64,000 nt of DNA from Hymenopus coronatus. Lineage: Eukaryota > Arthropoda > Insecta > Mantodea > Hymenopodidae. How positions within the stretch are numbered: position 1 is the stretch's first letter; each line of letters starts with the position of its first letter. The position numbers and the translations under genes were made by a program. Where the stretch lies: contig CM060884.1 in the NCBI GenBank assembly GCA_030762935.1, positions 69,875,696 to 69,939,695 on the forward strand. The letters are read 5' to 3'. The notes beneath the pieces were generated by a model. That model did no database searches. It was not told where the DNA came from and saw only the letters and a program-made list of their open reading frames with translations. Shown here piece after piece: positions 1 to 10,568 of this stretch.

Positions 1-66
1 TATTCAGCTTACCAATGCTAGTTAAACGACGTCCTCGAGAATAGAAAGAAGTCGCAGAAGAAAAAA

Positions 67-968
67 TCTGATGTGTTCCATTCACTTGACTTTCTCTACA
101 TCTCTGCAACAAATAAAAAACATATGCTTCTATTTGCTTCCTTGTAAGTGGATGCGAAATAAGGGAGTACCATAGGTTAAAGTGATAGTCAGAAGTTGGT
201 TGCTATGTGACTGAAGTTCCTTTGTATGGTTAGGAGTTGACAAATTCCTGTGTGGGAAAAGTATAGTTTTTTAAAGCTGAAACAGATAACAAGGAATATC
301 TGAAAAACACTCCACGAAAAAAATGTATATGACCTAAATTGTGTGTGTTATTATGATCTACATTTTTTTTGTAGTAAGTTTTTGTCTATCTCTTACTTTT
401 TACCAGTTATGCAAAATTCAATAAAAAGCATCCAGAATAAAGAGGTCTTTACAGGCTATTCCCGGAAAATTCGAGATATACATTTTATTTGGCATGTAGA
501 TATCTTGAATATAAAAATGTTATCAAAATCTTAAGAGCGCCGGTCCCCATGGCCACGCTCGCTAAGGCGTCTCGCTTTGGTGCTTCGTGGGCAGGGGATC
601 GTGGGTTCGAGTCCCACCTTGCGCAGGGGTGTTATATGTTTGTGTAAAGGAACAGTAAAACCAGTAATCATACAGGGGGGGAATGTAAATAGGGGATACA
701 GCGCCAGAGTCCTGACCAGACTCCGGTACTGTTTAAAAAAAAAAACATTTTTTAGAAAATGAACATTTTCGAAATTTTTTCCAAGTAAAGGGTAGTTTGT
801 GGTGGGGAGATTTTCTTGAAAATCTTCGTGTACCATCTTGGAAGATACCAAACTTAAATACCAAGTTTGGTATTTAACGCTCTTTTCGTTTTTGAGCTAT
901 GCTGTCCACAGACGCGCGTAGACCTTCTTCCAAAAATGCTATGTACATAGTACGTGTAGAGAAAGTAA
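67..968 (+). mobile_element. element H copy (Helentron-like, noncoding)
   Basis: Begins TCTGATGTGTTCCATTCAC and ends with the hairpin arm TAGAGAAAGTAA, as in the other copies. It carries the family's internal landmarks: the GTCAACTCC-type block near 235-245, the block resembling ATTCCCGGAAAATTC near 460, and the mirror TACCAAACTTAAATACC near 845-865. A SINE-like insert sits at 536-739. No coding capacity. Confidence 0.7.
536..739 (+). mobile_element. SINE-like insert with class II tRNA-like head
   Basis: Interrupts element H between its AAAATC..AGAGC and CATTTTTT..GAAAATG blocks. It has a Pol III B-box-like GGGTTCGAGTCCC at about 602-615 and an upstream GGCCACGCTCGCTAAGGCG stretch that resembles the D-arm of Leu/Ser tRNAs. 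The right end is an A-run. No other copy is visible in the window, so the family is unconfirmed. Confidence 0.5.
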
Positions 969-1547
969 GAATCACGAACAAGCGTTGAAGTATGAGCAGG
1001 AACATATTCATGAATGGCTTTTCCACAATTCTGGCGTTTTCTTCGGGTTTCTTCAAGCAAACACGTGTAACCTCCAAGTAATATTTCTTATTGATTGTAT
1101 AACCATAAGACAGAGCCATTTCTTCACTTGTTCCACATTGTCGTCAGTAATTGATGTGCTAGGACGTCCGGAGGATCGTCGTTTTCAATGTTCTCGACCA
1201 TCTTTGAAACGTCGATACCACTCGAAAATCCTTATCTTATTCGCCAAAAGCCACTGTCAACATTTCGAATACTTTACTCCATTTTCAAGCAAACTTAATG
1301 CAAATTCGCTGTGTACTCGAAAATACGTATAATCTTTTTAACTGTCAACAATAAACTAAGTGTTTAAAACAGCTGAAAATGCAAACACGCTTCGGGAACA
1401 TGTGTACCAACAAGATAAAAGAGTTCTGAAAATCGGGTGTATAAAGCCCGCGAAATTAAAAAAATGCCCTTTATTTTTTGATCATACCTCATAATATAGT
1501 CAAAGAGCGTATCAGCAAACTGAAAACAAAATGTTTTATCTAGCGGT

Positions 1548-1584
1548 AACCCAGAACCTCCCCTCATTCGGGAGGTCCTGGGTT
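1548..1584. repeat. 15-base-pair hairpin
   Basis: AACCCAGAACCTCCC (1548-1562) pairs with GGGAGGTCCTGGGTT (1570-1584) with one mismatch and a 7-base loop. The right arm resembles the B-box end of the SINE heads seen elsewhere, so it may be a remnant of two inverted SINE heads. Confidence 0.6.
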
Positions 1585-2152
1585 AAAATACCATGAGCCG
1601 AAATTTATTGAAATTTATGAGTTATAAATAATAATAATAATAATGATAATTTTATCAAGTGTCAAAATTGTAGCTTGTATGGTTATTTAAATGCTTTTTT
1701 CTTCTCTAAGTCTATCGTTTTAATGCAAATGACCCAGGAGATGCATTTGTAAAATATTGATAAAATATCCAACTTTACGCAAATGAGTTTACGAATAGAT
1801 CTGTCATATTATATTTTTACTTTTTCTACACGTACTGTGTACCCGTCACCTGTAACATCTCGAATGCTGCAGATCTGTGCATGTTACGCACCGGGAATGG
1901 TGACATAATACGGAGTGTCTGTTTCTGCAGAACTTCCTCTGCCTCCCATTTACACGTATTCCTTAGGCACGAAGTAGATACCAAACTAAACTATGACAGA
2001 AATAACACTGAAATATGATTTTGATAACATTTTGTTATGTCGTTGAATGCCTAAAAAGCCGTCCGGCGATGATAGTGTTTATTTTACCTCTTCTGAGTGC
2101 TACATTGAAACTTTGAGCTAGGTACTAGTCTGACCGGCACCATAACGCCATC

Positions 2153-2168
2153 CGCTTCGCGCGAAGCG
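2153..2168. repeat. 16-bp perfect palindrome
   Basis: CGCTTCGCGCGAAGCG is its own reverse complement and is GC-rich in an AT-rich setting. A related GAGCGAAGCG lies about 200 bases downstream, which hints at the ends of a small foldback element, but I cannot define one. Confidence 0.5.
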
Positions 2169-2651
2169 AAAGTGATATGGGTATAGACCTAGAAGGCTAC
2201 TGTCAACCACGTACCTATCGAGTATCTCATACACACATCCTCCCCGTTGATCGATCGTTGTAATTTGCTTTCACAAACATCAGTAACATGTGAATATGGC
2301 TGGCGACATACACATTTTCATAAGTAATACCACGAGTGTTTTCATCTTGTCGATAATTCACGATCGGAGCGAAGCGACCTAAGTGATGAAAACCGAGTTG
2401 CTTTTAATAAGACAATTCAGTGAAATAATTTATAATCTACAGGAAGGAAGATTTTATCAGGTTCAAATGGTAGGATGACGCATTCGACAATGTTTATTTA
2501 CAGATTTTTGTTTTATTTTGTTGTTTTTTCTTTCTTTCGTCACTGTCTCCTGAATTAAACAAAGAACGTCAGGTGCGACAAGATTTCAAAGATCAACTGC
2601 GATAAGTTGTGTCGACAATATCGCTCCAGTGTATGCTTCGATTCAACTGGA

Positions 2652-2838
2652 CGCGAGCACGAATCTCACTTAGGTTGAGTTACCCGGATAGGGTTCTTTT
2701 TCGGGGGTTTCCCTTATCCTGAGAAGATAAATATCGAATAACTTTAAGCTCCATGGATCCCGAAATCATTTGAGCATCATTTCACCAATTGCATTTATCG
2801 ATAACCAGGTTAAAGGACGTTATGCTAAAAAAAAAAAA
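2652..2838 (+). mobile_element. SINE family 4 copy
   Basis: Head truncated: the GAATCTCACTTAGG B-box region is present (about 2661), followed by the shared body (GAGTTACCCGGATAGGG, TTTCCCTTATCCTGAGAAG) and the tail GGTTAAAGGACGTTATG plus an A-run. Matches the copies at 29953-30165 and 32459-32681. Confidence 0.75.
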
Positions 2839-3169
2839 TAAACACTATATAAGATGACCGCGATTGGTTGAAATTGTCTAATTTCGGCCATTGCTGGCGG
2901 TTTAATAGTTGAGCTGAATTTTCAGGATTATTCATTATGGTGTTTGGCACGCCTTGACGCTATTCAATTATTTAGCATACAGCGGTCATGAATTCGGTTA
3001 CATAAAGGAAATAACAGCAAACTGTTCTTACATAAAGGTTACTCGAAGGTTTTGACACATGCATACACCGTTATAACCAGATTTGTCTTTTGTTTTGATG
3101 CATCTTCTGTTTTCTCAGAATCGTGTTCATGTATGGAGAGAATTATAAAGATTTTTAGTTTTCGTGCCT
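2839..3169. other. unassigned
   Basis: No gene or repeat recognised. A CGATTGGTTG motif occurs at about 2862, with no further promoter evidence. Confidence 0.4.
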
Positions 3170-3626
3170 CGTGCATGATAGGTAGAGAAGGCATTGAGTT
3201 CCACCCAAAATTTAATAGCGACAATGCTGATTTTGAGGATCCCTGAATCGAAACGGGCATTTTAGAGAAGTGCCTATGTGTTTGTGTGTTTTTGAATAAA
3301 ATAGATAACACCAAAACTACCAAACTTGGTATTCGTATTACTATCTTCCAGAGATGTGTCACGAAAACTTTCAAGAAAATCCCCCCCCCCCCATCCAAAT
3401 TATCCTTTATATGCAAAGTGTTTCGAAAATGTTTCTTTTCTCAAAAAAAAAAAAAAATAAAAAGGAGGAAATGGCTCCAACAATTTTGATTTAATGCCTT
3501 ATTTTGAGATGGGGATATTTTCCTGATCGGGTCGCAGGAAGACATCTAACTTGAACACCAAGCTTTGTATTTAACCGGTTTTTCGTTCTTGAGTTAGGCT
3601 GTTCATTTTTCTAAAAGTGCTATTTT
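3170..3626. mobile_element. two opposed fragments of element H
   Basis: 3170-3480 is in minus orientation (TAGAGAAGGCATTGAGTTCC, ACCAAACTTGGTATT, TCAAGAAAATCCCCC). 3505-3626 is in plus orientation (TTTTCGTTCTTGAGTTAGG). Both are diverged, and together they form a broken inverted pair to the left of repeat Q. Confidence 0.6.
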
Positions 3627-3820
3627 AGACAGTTGGTGCTAAAAATAGGTCTTTTGCAGACGTCAGTAGTGTTAAAAGCATAAAATTCTGTCTCTCAGTT
3701 TTATAAAATTTTAAAACTCCAATGTAGCCGACTTTGATTTATGCGTCCACGGCCTCATTCAAGTAGGCTATGACTCTGAAAGCTCGTATCGATCCATAAA
3801 ATGCGTATGATTTGAATGTC

Positions 3821-4042
3821 ATGAACATGGAATCTGCTGAAACAGGTGAAATTATGCAAGCAGCGGAGAAGAAAATTGCTTCAAAAATTCTACCTACACT
3901 TTACTATGTTTCCAATCCAAACAATGGGCCAATAACAAATCGTGTAGTCAATACTTCTGTTTCCACTTCCTCTACCCAAGGAATCACTATTTCAAATTGC
4001 TATAATTGTACAATTAACATTTCAGTTTCATCAAATGTTTAG
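3821..4042 (+). CDS. small unknown protein, 73 aa
   Basis: I do not recognise this protein. The first ATG in frame is at 3821 (MNMESAETGE). The first third is acidic and Ala/Lys-rich and looks helical (EIMQAAEKKIASK). The second half is rich in Ser, Thr, Asn and Val, with no Lys, Asp or Glu, and ends GITISNCYNCTINISVSSNV. Alternating beta-branched residues with Asn and Cys suggest a beta-strand or amyloid-like tail; it is only loosely reminiscent of RHIM-type cores, because the Gly is replaced by Ser and there is no I-Q-I-G tetrad. No signal peptide or membrane segment. An AATAAA lies 36 bases after the stop. Copy 2 of the repeat keeps the first codons but then changes frame content and stops after a few dozen codons. 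It could be a captured exon, a retrocopy or chance; whether it is expressed is unknown. Confidence 0.35.
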   Translation: MNMESAETGEIMQAAEKKIASKILPTLYYVSNPNNGPITNRVVNTSVSTSSTQGITISNCYNCTINISVSSNV

Positions 4043-4077
4043 TAACTTTAGTCAAACTTGTATCATTGCTATTGGTT

Positions 4078-4083
4078 AATAAA
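4078..4083 (+). terminator. candidate poly(A) signal
   Basis: AATAAA 36 bases after the stop of the 73-codon ORF. It is absent from the other copy of repeat Q along with the ORF body, which suggests both arrived or were lost together. Confidence 0.3.
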
Positions 4084-4378
4084 TTACTGTTAAAATGTTG
4101 TTACATTATTTTCATAGGTTTATTATTTTCACTGCCTCCGTTCTATAGAATATTTTCGTTCTGTACTAGTCGTCATGTTGTCAGCACTGATGCTAAGCAA
4201 GGCAGAAACTGAATATCGCAGGCCATTAAGCATGAATTCCGTGAAATAGGTAAAACAATCTGTTTATAATTATTATATGTATATAAATATTGAGAACTCG
4301 GCCTACGGTCTCATTTCTTAAGCTTCTTACTCACAATATAAAACATTTTTACCACTAGTATCATAAATAGCTATTTTT

Positions 4379-5092
4379 ACTTACTCTAACGTACTTGTAC
4401 ATAATGTATAGAGAAAGTATTGTAATGCACCCAAAAATTCTATACCGCGATTTCACGGGAAATACATGTTTTAGGTTCCAAAAACTTGATATTTAAGTGT
4501 GGTATCTTCCAAGGATGCGACACGAAGATTTTCAAGAAAATCTCCCTAACCCCAACTATCCTTTACATGGAAAAAATTTCGAAAATTTTGATTTTCTCAA
4601 AAATGACTCTTAAGGATTTAGATTGAAATCTCTTATATTTAATATATTTAAATGACAAATAAAATGTATATCTTCAATTTTCTGGGAATAGCCTGTGAAG
4701 ACATGTTTATTCTGGATGAATTTTGCGGAATTCTGCAGTAGGAGGCAGACAAAAAATATAGAGCTCGTTAAAACACAGTTTATGTTATATACATTTTTTT
4801 TCTAGAGTGGAACCGATTTTGATATATTGCTTGTCATTAGTTTCAGCTTTAGAATACTTATGCGGGAATTTGTCAACTCCAGTTCATACTTTAATCACAT
4901 GGCAACCCGCTTTCGACTGTCGATTTAGCCTTTGGTAGTCTCATATTTCCCTTCTGCTTATAAAGAAGCAAGTAATAAGATCATTTCTGCTGATTTTTTC
5001 TCGATTAGCATGAAGTATATAGAAGACTAAGCTTTTTAACAATAATTTGTTGCAGAAATGTAGAGAAGGTCATGAGAATGGAACACATCAGA
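4379..5092 (-). mobile_element. element H copy
   Basis: Starts with the hairpin region (ACTTACTCTAAC ... TAGAGAAAGTATTG) and ends GTGTTCC/TCTGA-type (GGAACACATCAGA). All landmark blocks are in order. Near full length with small deletions. Confidence 0.7.
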
Positions 5093-5605
5093 TTTTTATT
5101 TAGGAGTATTTACAATATGCACTTCGAATGGCATCTCGATATTGAATTTTTGGCCAGAGTACACAATCTTCTCTATATCTTATGGTAGAAAAAGTAATGC
5201 CAGTAGAATTTTTGCCACTTCTTGCTGCTAGATCTGCCTTAGAATACACTGCAGCTAATCGTAAGTGGAAGAAGGCAGGTGAATTTCGTTACCATCTTGG
5301 CTGCGAACTCATAACACCAAATAGAGCGACTTAGTTTACGCTGGGACCAATTAGGTAGTTATATATTAAAATATCCTCTCCGGCATTTACATACTCGGCG
5401 AGAAAGTGGACACCATTCAGATTTTGTCCTCCCCCCCCATCTCAAGGTACTTTTGGGGGGGGGGAGTAATTCCCCACCATTCGCAGAGGTGTAATTTCAA
5501 AGTTACGAAATAATACAAACCTCATGTACGACTTACAGTTATCAAGTGGAAGTCCTGATATGGGTACAGTAAAAAGCGGCTATACAATGAAAAAAAGAAG
5601 ACAAC
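5093..5605. other. unassigned, with C-run/G-run pair
   Basis: No gene seen. Eight Cs at 5431-5438 and ten Gs at 5455-5464 face each other across 16 bases and could pair. Confidence 0.4.
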
Positions 5606-5641
5606 TAAGTATTGCGTCTGTGGTCGAGTGGTCATCGAGCT
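5606..5641 (+). mobile_element. SINE family 3 head fragment
   Basis: GTCTGTGGTCGAGTGGTC matches the tRNA-like heads at 10569 and 29393. It is cut off at the border of the following element H. Confidence 0.5.
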
Positions 5642-6241
5642 ACATAGTGTATTGCATTCCACTCAAAAATTCGATACCGAGATTTCACCAGAAATCAGTG
5701 TCAGTGTGTCCGTGAACACGATAACTCAGAAACGAAAAGTTGGTTAAAAACCAAACTTGGTATTTAAGTTTAGTATCTTCCAGAGATGTGACATGGAGAT
5801 TTTGAGAAAAATGGCGTATAATAAAGATATTTATATGACAAATAAAATGTATATCTTGAATTTTCGGTGAATAGCCTCTAAATGAATTTTGCGTAACTGG
5901 TTAACCGTAAGATATAGGCAAAAACTTACTGCACAAAAAATGTAGATCACGTTAAAACACACAGTATATATCCTATACTTTTTTTCGTTGAGTTGGCCAT
6001 TCCTTGAGATATTCCTTGTTATTTGTTTCTGATTTAAAATACTTAATTCGCATGGAAAAGGATTTCAGCCACATGGAAGCCGGCTTTTGTAAGATTTGAC
6101 TATCGTTTTAGCCCAGTGTATTCCTTTATTTTCCTTGTACTTACAAGGAACAAGTAATTAACATTTCTGATGATGTTTATATGGATTATGAATATGCTTT
6201 TACATAAATTGTTTACGGCGATGTGAAGGGAACACATCGGA
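5642..6241 (-). mobile_element. element H copy, internally deleted
   Basis: Lacks the outer hairpin arm at its left end and has a deletion after GAGAAAAATGGCG. Otherwise it runs through the standard blocks to GGAACACATCGGA. Confidence 0.65.
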
Positions 6242-6561
6242 TTTTTAACAGCATTTCACAAATGCATCAACGTAACGGAATTAACAACTTCTCTGTAGGA
6301 AAAGCAAACGGAAAGTTTCTTGTGAAGATGTAGTAACAGCTGTTCGGAATGTTTGTCATCGATTTTGAAGTTGTGTTTGTTCCGATTGTGGTGACGTAGG
6401 GAAGGTGGGTGGGGCGGAGAAATGGTAACGCTGGCTTAACTGGACCGTCAAAATCGGGGTCGCATGAATGAAATTCGGAGTGGAGAAAAAAGTGGAAGTA
6501 AAACCACATCCTTGAAGTTGATAATGAGCCATGAAACGTGTTAAATGTGTCGATTCTGCTC
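6242..6561. other. unassigned
   Basis: No repeat or gene recognised between two H copies. Confidence 0.4.
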
Positions 6562-6686
6562 TTATCTGGGCTAGTAAAATCCTTCTCTACCTCTCTGTAA
6601 CTTATTATTGTTAATAAGCTTATTCTTCTATCTACTTCATGCTAATCGAGATAAACATTAGCAGAAATTGTCTTACTACATGCTTT
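6562..6686 (+). mobile_element. element H 5' fragment
   Basis: CTTCTCTACCTCTCTGTAAC to GAGATAAACATTAGCAGAAA matches the TCTGATG-end side of H. It abuts the hairpin of the next copy head to tail. Confidence 0.6.
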
Positions 6687-7503
6687 TTTACTTTCTCTAC
6701 ACGTACTATGCACATAGTGTATAGAGGAAGTATTGTATTCCACCCAAAATGTGATACCGAGATTTCGCCGGAAATACATGTTTTAGGATCCCCTGAATCA
6801 AAAAAAAAGAATTTTTTAGAGAAAGGTCCGTGTGTGTGCGTGTGGACAGCATAGTTCAAAAACAAAAAGACCGTTAAATACCAAATTTGGTATTTAGATA
6901 TAGTATCTTCCAAGGATGCGACACGAAGATTTTCAAGAAAATCTCCCCACCACAAACTACCCTTTACTTGGAAAAATGTTCGAAAATTTTTATTTTCTTA
7001 AAAATGGCTCTAACGATTTTGATTAAAATCACGTATATTAAAGCTGTACCCTGAATAAAATGTATATCTTGAATTTTCTGGGAATAGCTTCTGAAGACCT
7101 CTTTATTCTGGATTAATTTTACATAACTGCTAAATCGTAAGAGATGGATAAAAACTTACCACACTGAAAATGTAGAGCACATTAAAACTCACAATTTATG
7201 TTATATACATTTTTAGCGTGGAGTTGGTCGTTTTTAAGATATTCCTTGTTATTAGTTTCCGCTTTGAAAAACTTACACTTTTCTTATACAGGAAGTTGTC
7301 AACTCCTGTCCATATAAAGGAACTACAGTCACATAGCAACCAGCTTTTGACTAGCACTTTAACTTACGGTACTCCCTTATTTCGCTTCTACTTACAAGGA
7401 AGCAAGTAATAAGACTATTTCTGCTAATTTTTTCTAGATTAGCTTGAAGTAAATAGAAGCATGAGCAGAAATGTAGAGAAAGTCATGTGAATGGAACATC
7501 AGA
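6687..7503 (-). mobile_element. element H, good full-length copy
   Basis: Full hairpin ACTTTCTCTACACGTACTATG / CATAGTGTATAGAGGAAGT at the left. The microsatellite-like GTGTGTGTGCGTGTG and the mirror ACCAAATTTGGTATT follow, with the end ATGGAACATCAGA at the right. Useful for a consensus. Confidence 0.75.
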
Positions 7504-7507
7504 TTTT

Positions 7508-7679
7508 GTAAGTAGAAGGGAAAACGCTAGGCCCAAATCTGGTTGTCATGTAGATGAAATCAGTTCTCTGCATGGCCTGGAGTTGACAACTTTCCGTGTA
7601 AGAAAAATTTGACACAAATAACAAGGAATATTTTAGAAATGGTCTATACCACGAAAAAAAGGTATATAACATAAATCGT

Positions 7680-7725
<46 letters not shown>

Positions 7726-8445
7726 GAGATCTACATTTTTTGTGTAATAACTTTTTTACTAGTTACGCAAAATTCATCTAGATAAAGATGTCTTTAGAGG
7801 CTACTCCCAGAAAAGTAATCATTTTATTTGCCATGTAAATATCTTTACGATAGGGTATTTTAATCAAACTGTTAGCCATTTTTGAGAAAATCTACATTTT
7901 AGAATTTTTTTCCATGTAAACAGTAGTTTGGGGTGGGGGAATTTTTCTCAAAATCTTCGTGTTCCATCCCTGGTAGATGCTAAACTTGAATACTAGGTTG
8001 GTAGTTTACCGATGTCGCCCTCTCCAAGGACGGCGGAGGACGATGGATTTTTTTTCGGGTGTAAAAATCCTTAGCATGACTTCTTTCGGAAGGGAAGTTC
8101 AGCCGTTTGTCCCGTAACGTAGATTTACGGCACGTAAAATAACCTCAAGTCTGATAGAGAGGCCTCTGAGTAAAATTAAGCGGTCTTTCACACCCAGTAT
8201 AGAATGGAACGCTAAGAACCACAGCAGTTAAAGAGCGTCCATAAATAAAACCACATTTCCATTTCTAATTTACCGACTTTTCACTTTTGAGCTATCGTGT
8301 TCACGGACACACACACACACACACACACCTTTTTCTATTTTTAATACAGGAGACCCTAAACGTGTTTCCAGTGAAATCTCGAATTTTTGGGTGGAATACA
8401 ATGCATTCTCTATATACTATGTACGTAGTACGTGAGAGAAAGTAA
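7508..8445 (+). mobile_element. element H copy with SINE and T-tract inside
   Basis: 5' truncated; starts within the AAGTAGAAGGG block and ends CGTGAGAGAAAGTAA. A run of about 42 Ts (7680-7721) sits where other copies have a short T run. SINE family 2 is nested at 8015-8262. (CA)n at 8308-8327. Confidence 0.7.
8015..8262 (+). mobile_element. SINE family 2 copy
   Basis: Most of the tRNA-like head is deleted (GTCGCCCTC joins GGCGGAGGACGATGG). The body is shared with 11163-11394 and 20004-20275: AAAATCCTTAGCATG, GTAGATTTACGGCACG, GAGGCCTCTGAG, AAGCGGTCTTTC, ending CCATAAATAAAAC. Confidence 0.75.
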
Positions 8446-8469
8446 AAATAGCTGACTAAACAAATTTCT

Positions 8470-8657
8470 TTGGCACCGCAGGCGATGACAGTGGTGATAC
8501 GTGGAATGAAGATGGAGCACCGGTGGAGTGCAATGGCGGGGAAACCGGAGAAAACCCGCCCCTGCGCCGCTTTGTACTACACAAATCTCGCATGCGGTCG
8601 CTTGGGATCGAACCCGTCTAGGTGAGAGGTCTAACCACTCTGCCACGGCGCGTCCCC
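8470..8657 (-). mobile_element. SINE family 1 copy
   Basis: Reverse complement of the 45237-45492 copy: GGCACCGCAGGCGATGAC body on the left and tRNA-like head on the right (GGGATCGAACCC B box, CTAACCACTC, GCCACGGCGCG). It lacks the 3' GGGCGTTAAACACT tail. Confidence 0.75.
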
Positions 8658-8811
8658 TAAACAGGTTGAGATATTATTTATACTGTTCTTTAATTGTAAC
8701 GGGCGTAGGTTTAGCGTTTACATATTTGTCACGAGCTAGCAGATTTACGAAATTGTTTTATATCGGAATGAGATGCAAAATTATAGTATTGAACTCAACA
8801 GAAATAATTTC

Positions 8812-8884
8812 TTCCATTCACATGATTTTCTCTAAACAAGCTATTCTATATACTCCATGCTCATTGAGATAAAGAATAGCAGAA
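8812..8884 (+). mobile_element. element H 5' fragment
   Basis: TTCCATTCACATGATTTTCTC to GAGATAAAGAATAGCAGAA, interrupted by the SINE-like unit at 8890. Confidence 0.55.
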
Positions 8885-8889
8885 GGTGT

Positions 8890-9080
8890 GTTGGTAGAGT
8901 CAATGTCGTGGCCGGGATTTGAACCTTGGATCTTCTGGATTCCGTCTAGTTTCTCTAACTCTACCATGCAACTTGCTGGCACGGCACCGAATTTTCCAAT
9001 TGGCTCGTGTTTTTCCTGATAAATCACAAGGGTATCTGAAATATGATAGAGCTCATCTTCAATGGCGACTTAAAAACGCC
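8890..9080 (-). mobile_element. diverged SINE family 6 copy
   Basis: Reverse-strand GGTTCAAATCCCGGCC is a B box, and TGGTAGAGTTAGAGAAAC fits a tRNA D-arm. The rest (TTTTTCCTGATAAATCACAAGG, CAATGGCGACTTA) matches the 5' flank-like part of the 52.4-52.8 kb copies. Borders are rough. Confidence 0.55.
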
Positions 9081-9383
9081 GTAAAAATTGAGTCCCGGGC
9101 TTTATAGTTCACCAACTATTAGTGAGTTAATTGTTTCTTCCATACCATGTAGGGCAGAATCAGACTGGCTTTCTACGGTCTTATTACTTAAATCCGTGTA
9201 AATAGAAGGGAAATACACAGGGCTAAAGCGAGATTTGATGTTTAAAAAGTTGGCAGCTAAATGATGACTACAGCTCGTTCTGGGTTCGGAAGTGCACACA
9301 GTTACGAATACACAGGGCAGTCAGAGGCAAAAAGACGGTAGTGGGGAGGGGTTTGTTATGTGAACATGTACACGTTGAGATAT

Positions 9384-9800
9384 AATCTGCTCCAAAAGTA
9401 GTTCATTACATGTATTGACATTATATGTATCGTTCTAATTCATAAAGTATCACAATTAAACAATTATTTAATAATTGTACTTTTACAAACAAAAGTATGA
9501 AGTTTGATACAAAAAAAGAATCCGGATGATATTGTGCAGAGCTTTGAAAATACCGTGAACATAAATCAACCAAACTCACTCAGAATTCATTGCAGTGAAA
9601 TATAAGACACATCTTTACTGTATCGAAAGAAAATGATCTCCTGTCACTCAAAATATGTTTGAATCATCCGCAAGTTTGTTCAGTGTTGAACGTCTACTCT
9701 TTTATATTTTCGACTTTTTCAATCTGCGCTCTCTTGCATAGTTCACTGGTTATCTACCAGCAGGAATTAAACGAGGCCAGGCAGTGAGCAATGCTAGATT
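9384..9800 (+). repeat. dispersed repeat P, copy 1
   Basis: Inverted relative to 34500-34925. Shared marks are CTCCAAAAGTAG, CATTACATGTATT, AACTCACTCAGAATTCA, GTCACTCAAAATATGTT, GTTCACTGGTTATCTAC and GAGGCCAGGCAGTGAGCAA. Noncoding, class unknown. Confidence 0.65.
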
Positions 9801-10568
9801 TACAACACGTTTCGAAATGAGCTGTGGACACCACGGCTACTCCCATCACGCAATGGTTGTACCGATGCTCAATCAAGCAATTTCGTGACCCCAGTCCAAA
9901 CTCTAGTGATGCCAGTAGTAATTCAAAAGAGAAACGAATGACTGCTTTCTGTTTGAGAAGTATTGCAAATTAATTTGCCGTTTTAAAATGTATAATTCGC
10001 ATTGGTTTGTTTTAAATTAATTCATATTTTCATTAATTGACATTCTATAACGAACCAGCAAATATCTGATTCTCATGTGTTTGAATATCGGAGAAAACAC
10101 ATTGCAGGCAACCTTGTGAGCCTGATTGGTGGTAGAAACTTGGAAAGTTAGTTTGAGGACTTGTAGAATCCAATTCTAAGAGGTATATGTGCGCGGGCAT
10201 ACCTTAACAACGCCCAGTAATTTGAACTTTTTGTCCAGTTGTCCCAAATAGGAGTAGCAGAGCTCTCATCATACAGTTGACAATGTATTGTTCTTTAAAC
10301 AATTACTTGGGAAGTATGTCGGAGAACATATATGATGGCCTTTATGGCTCTGTTTTATTTGCACGAAGGTACCTTTAGGGAGCGTATCCTTGAGTGGCAG
10401 CCATCAACATTCGGAGCCAGTACTCACTGCATTACAACATGGACATCATTGAATGAAAATGGTTGTTCAAATGAAGATACAGTTAGGGTCACTGCGATTG
10501 AAATCTCAAATTTCATACCCTGAAGAAGTAAAAACAGAGAAGGAACATGTATAATATTCCACATCCAC
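9801..10568. other. unassigned
   Basis: No homology recognised. Short open frames here (for example 10332-10523) show no protein-like composition I can defend. Confidence 0.4.

Larger units (their letters stand above)
1..1340 (-). pseudogene. mariner transposase relic split by element H
   Basis: On the minus strand the part right of 968 reads, from 1320 downwards, FEWYRRFKDGREH, then GRPSTSITDDNVEQV (the helix-turn-helix end and linker typical of mariner transposases), with stops and frame changes, and then VPAHTSTLVRD, which fits the second catalytic block (HDNAPAH) with the Asp lost. The part left of 67 reads CDFFLFSRT, the block around the third catalytic Asp. Element H lies between the last two blocks, so H inserted into this relic. 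Most of the central region is deleted, and some 20 codons expected between the blocks beside H are missing, so the junction is not clean. No terminal repeats were found and the left end is cut by the window. The product is not functional. Confidence 0.6.
1341..2651. other. unassigned AT-rich stretch
   Basis: No coding signal or known repeat recognised. It holds a short ATA/ATG microsatellite near 1627-1650, a tRNA-like hairpin at 1548-1584 and a palindrome at 2153-2168, listed separately. Confidence 0.5.
3614..4352 (+). repeat. repeat Q, copy 1 (carries a small ORF)
   Basis: Closely similar to 17949-18385 from GCTAAAAATAGGTC to CTCACAATATAAA, sharing GCGTCCACGGCCTCATTC and GAACATGGAATCT. This copy contains about 275 extra bases (roughly 3853-4128) that hold most of a 73-codon ORF and an AATAAA signal; copy 2 lacks them. 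Confidence 0.75.
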
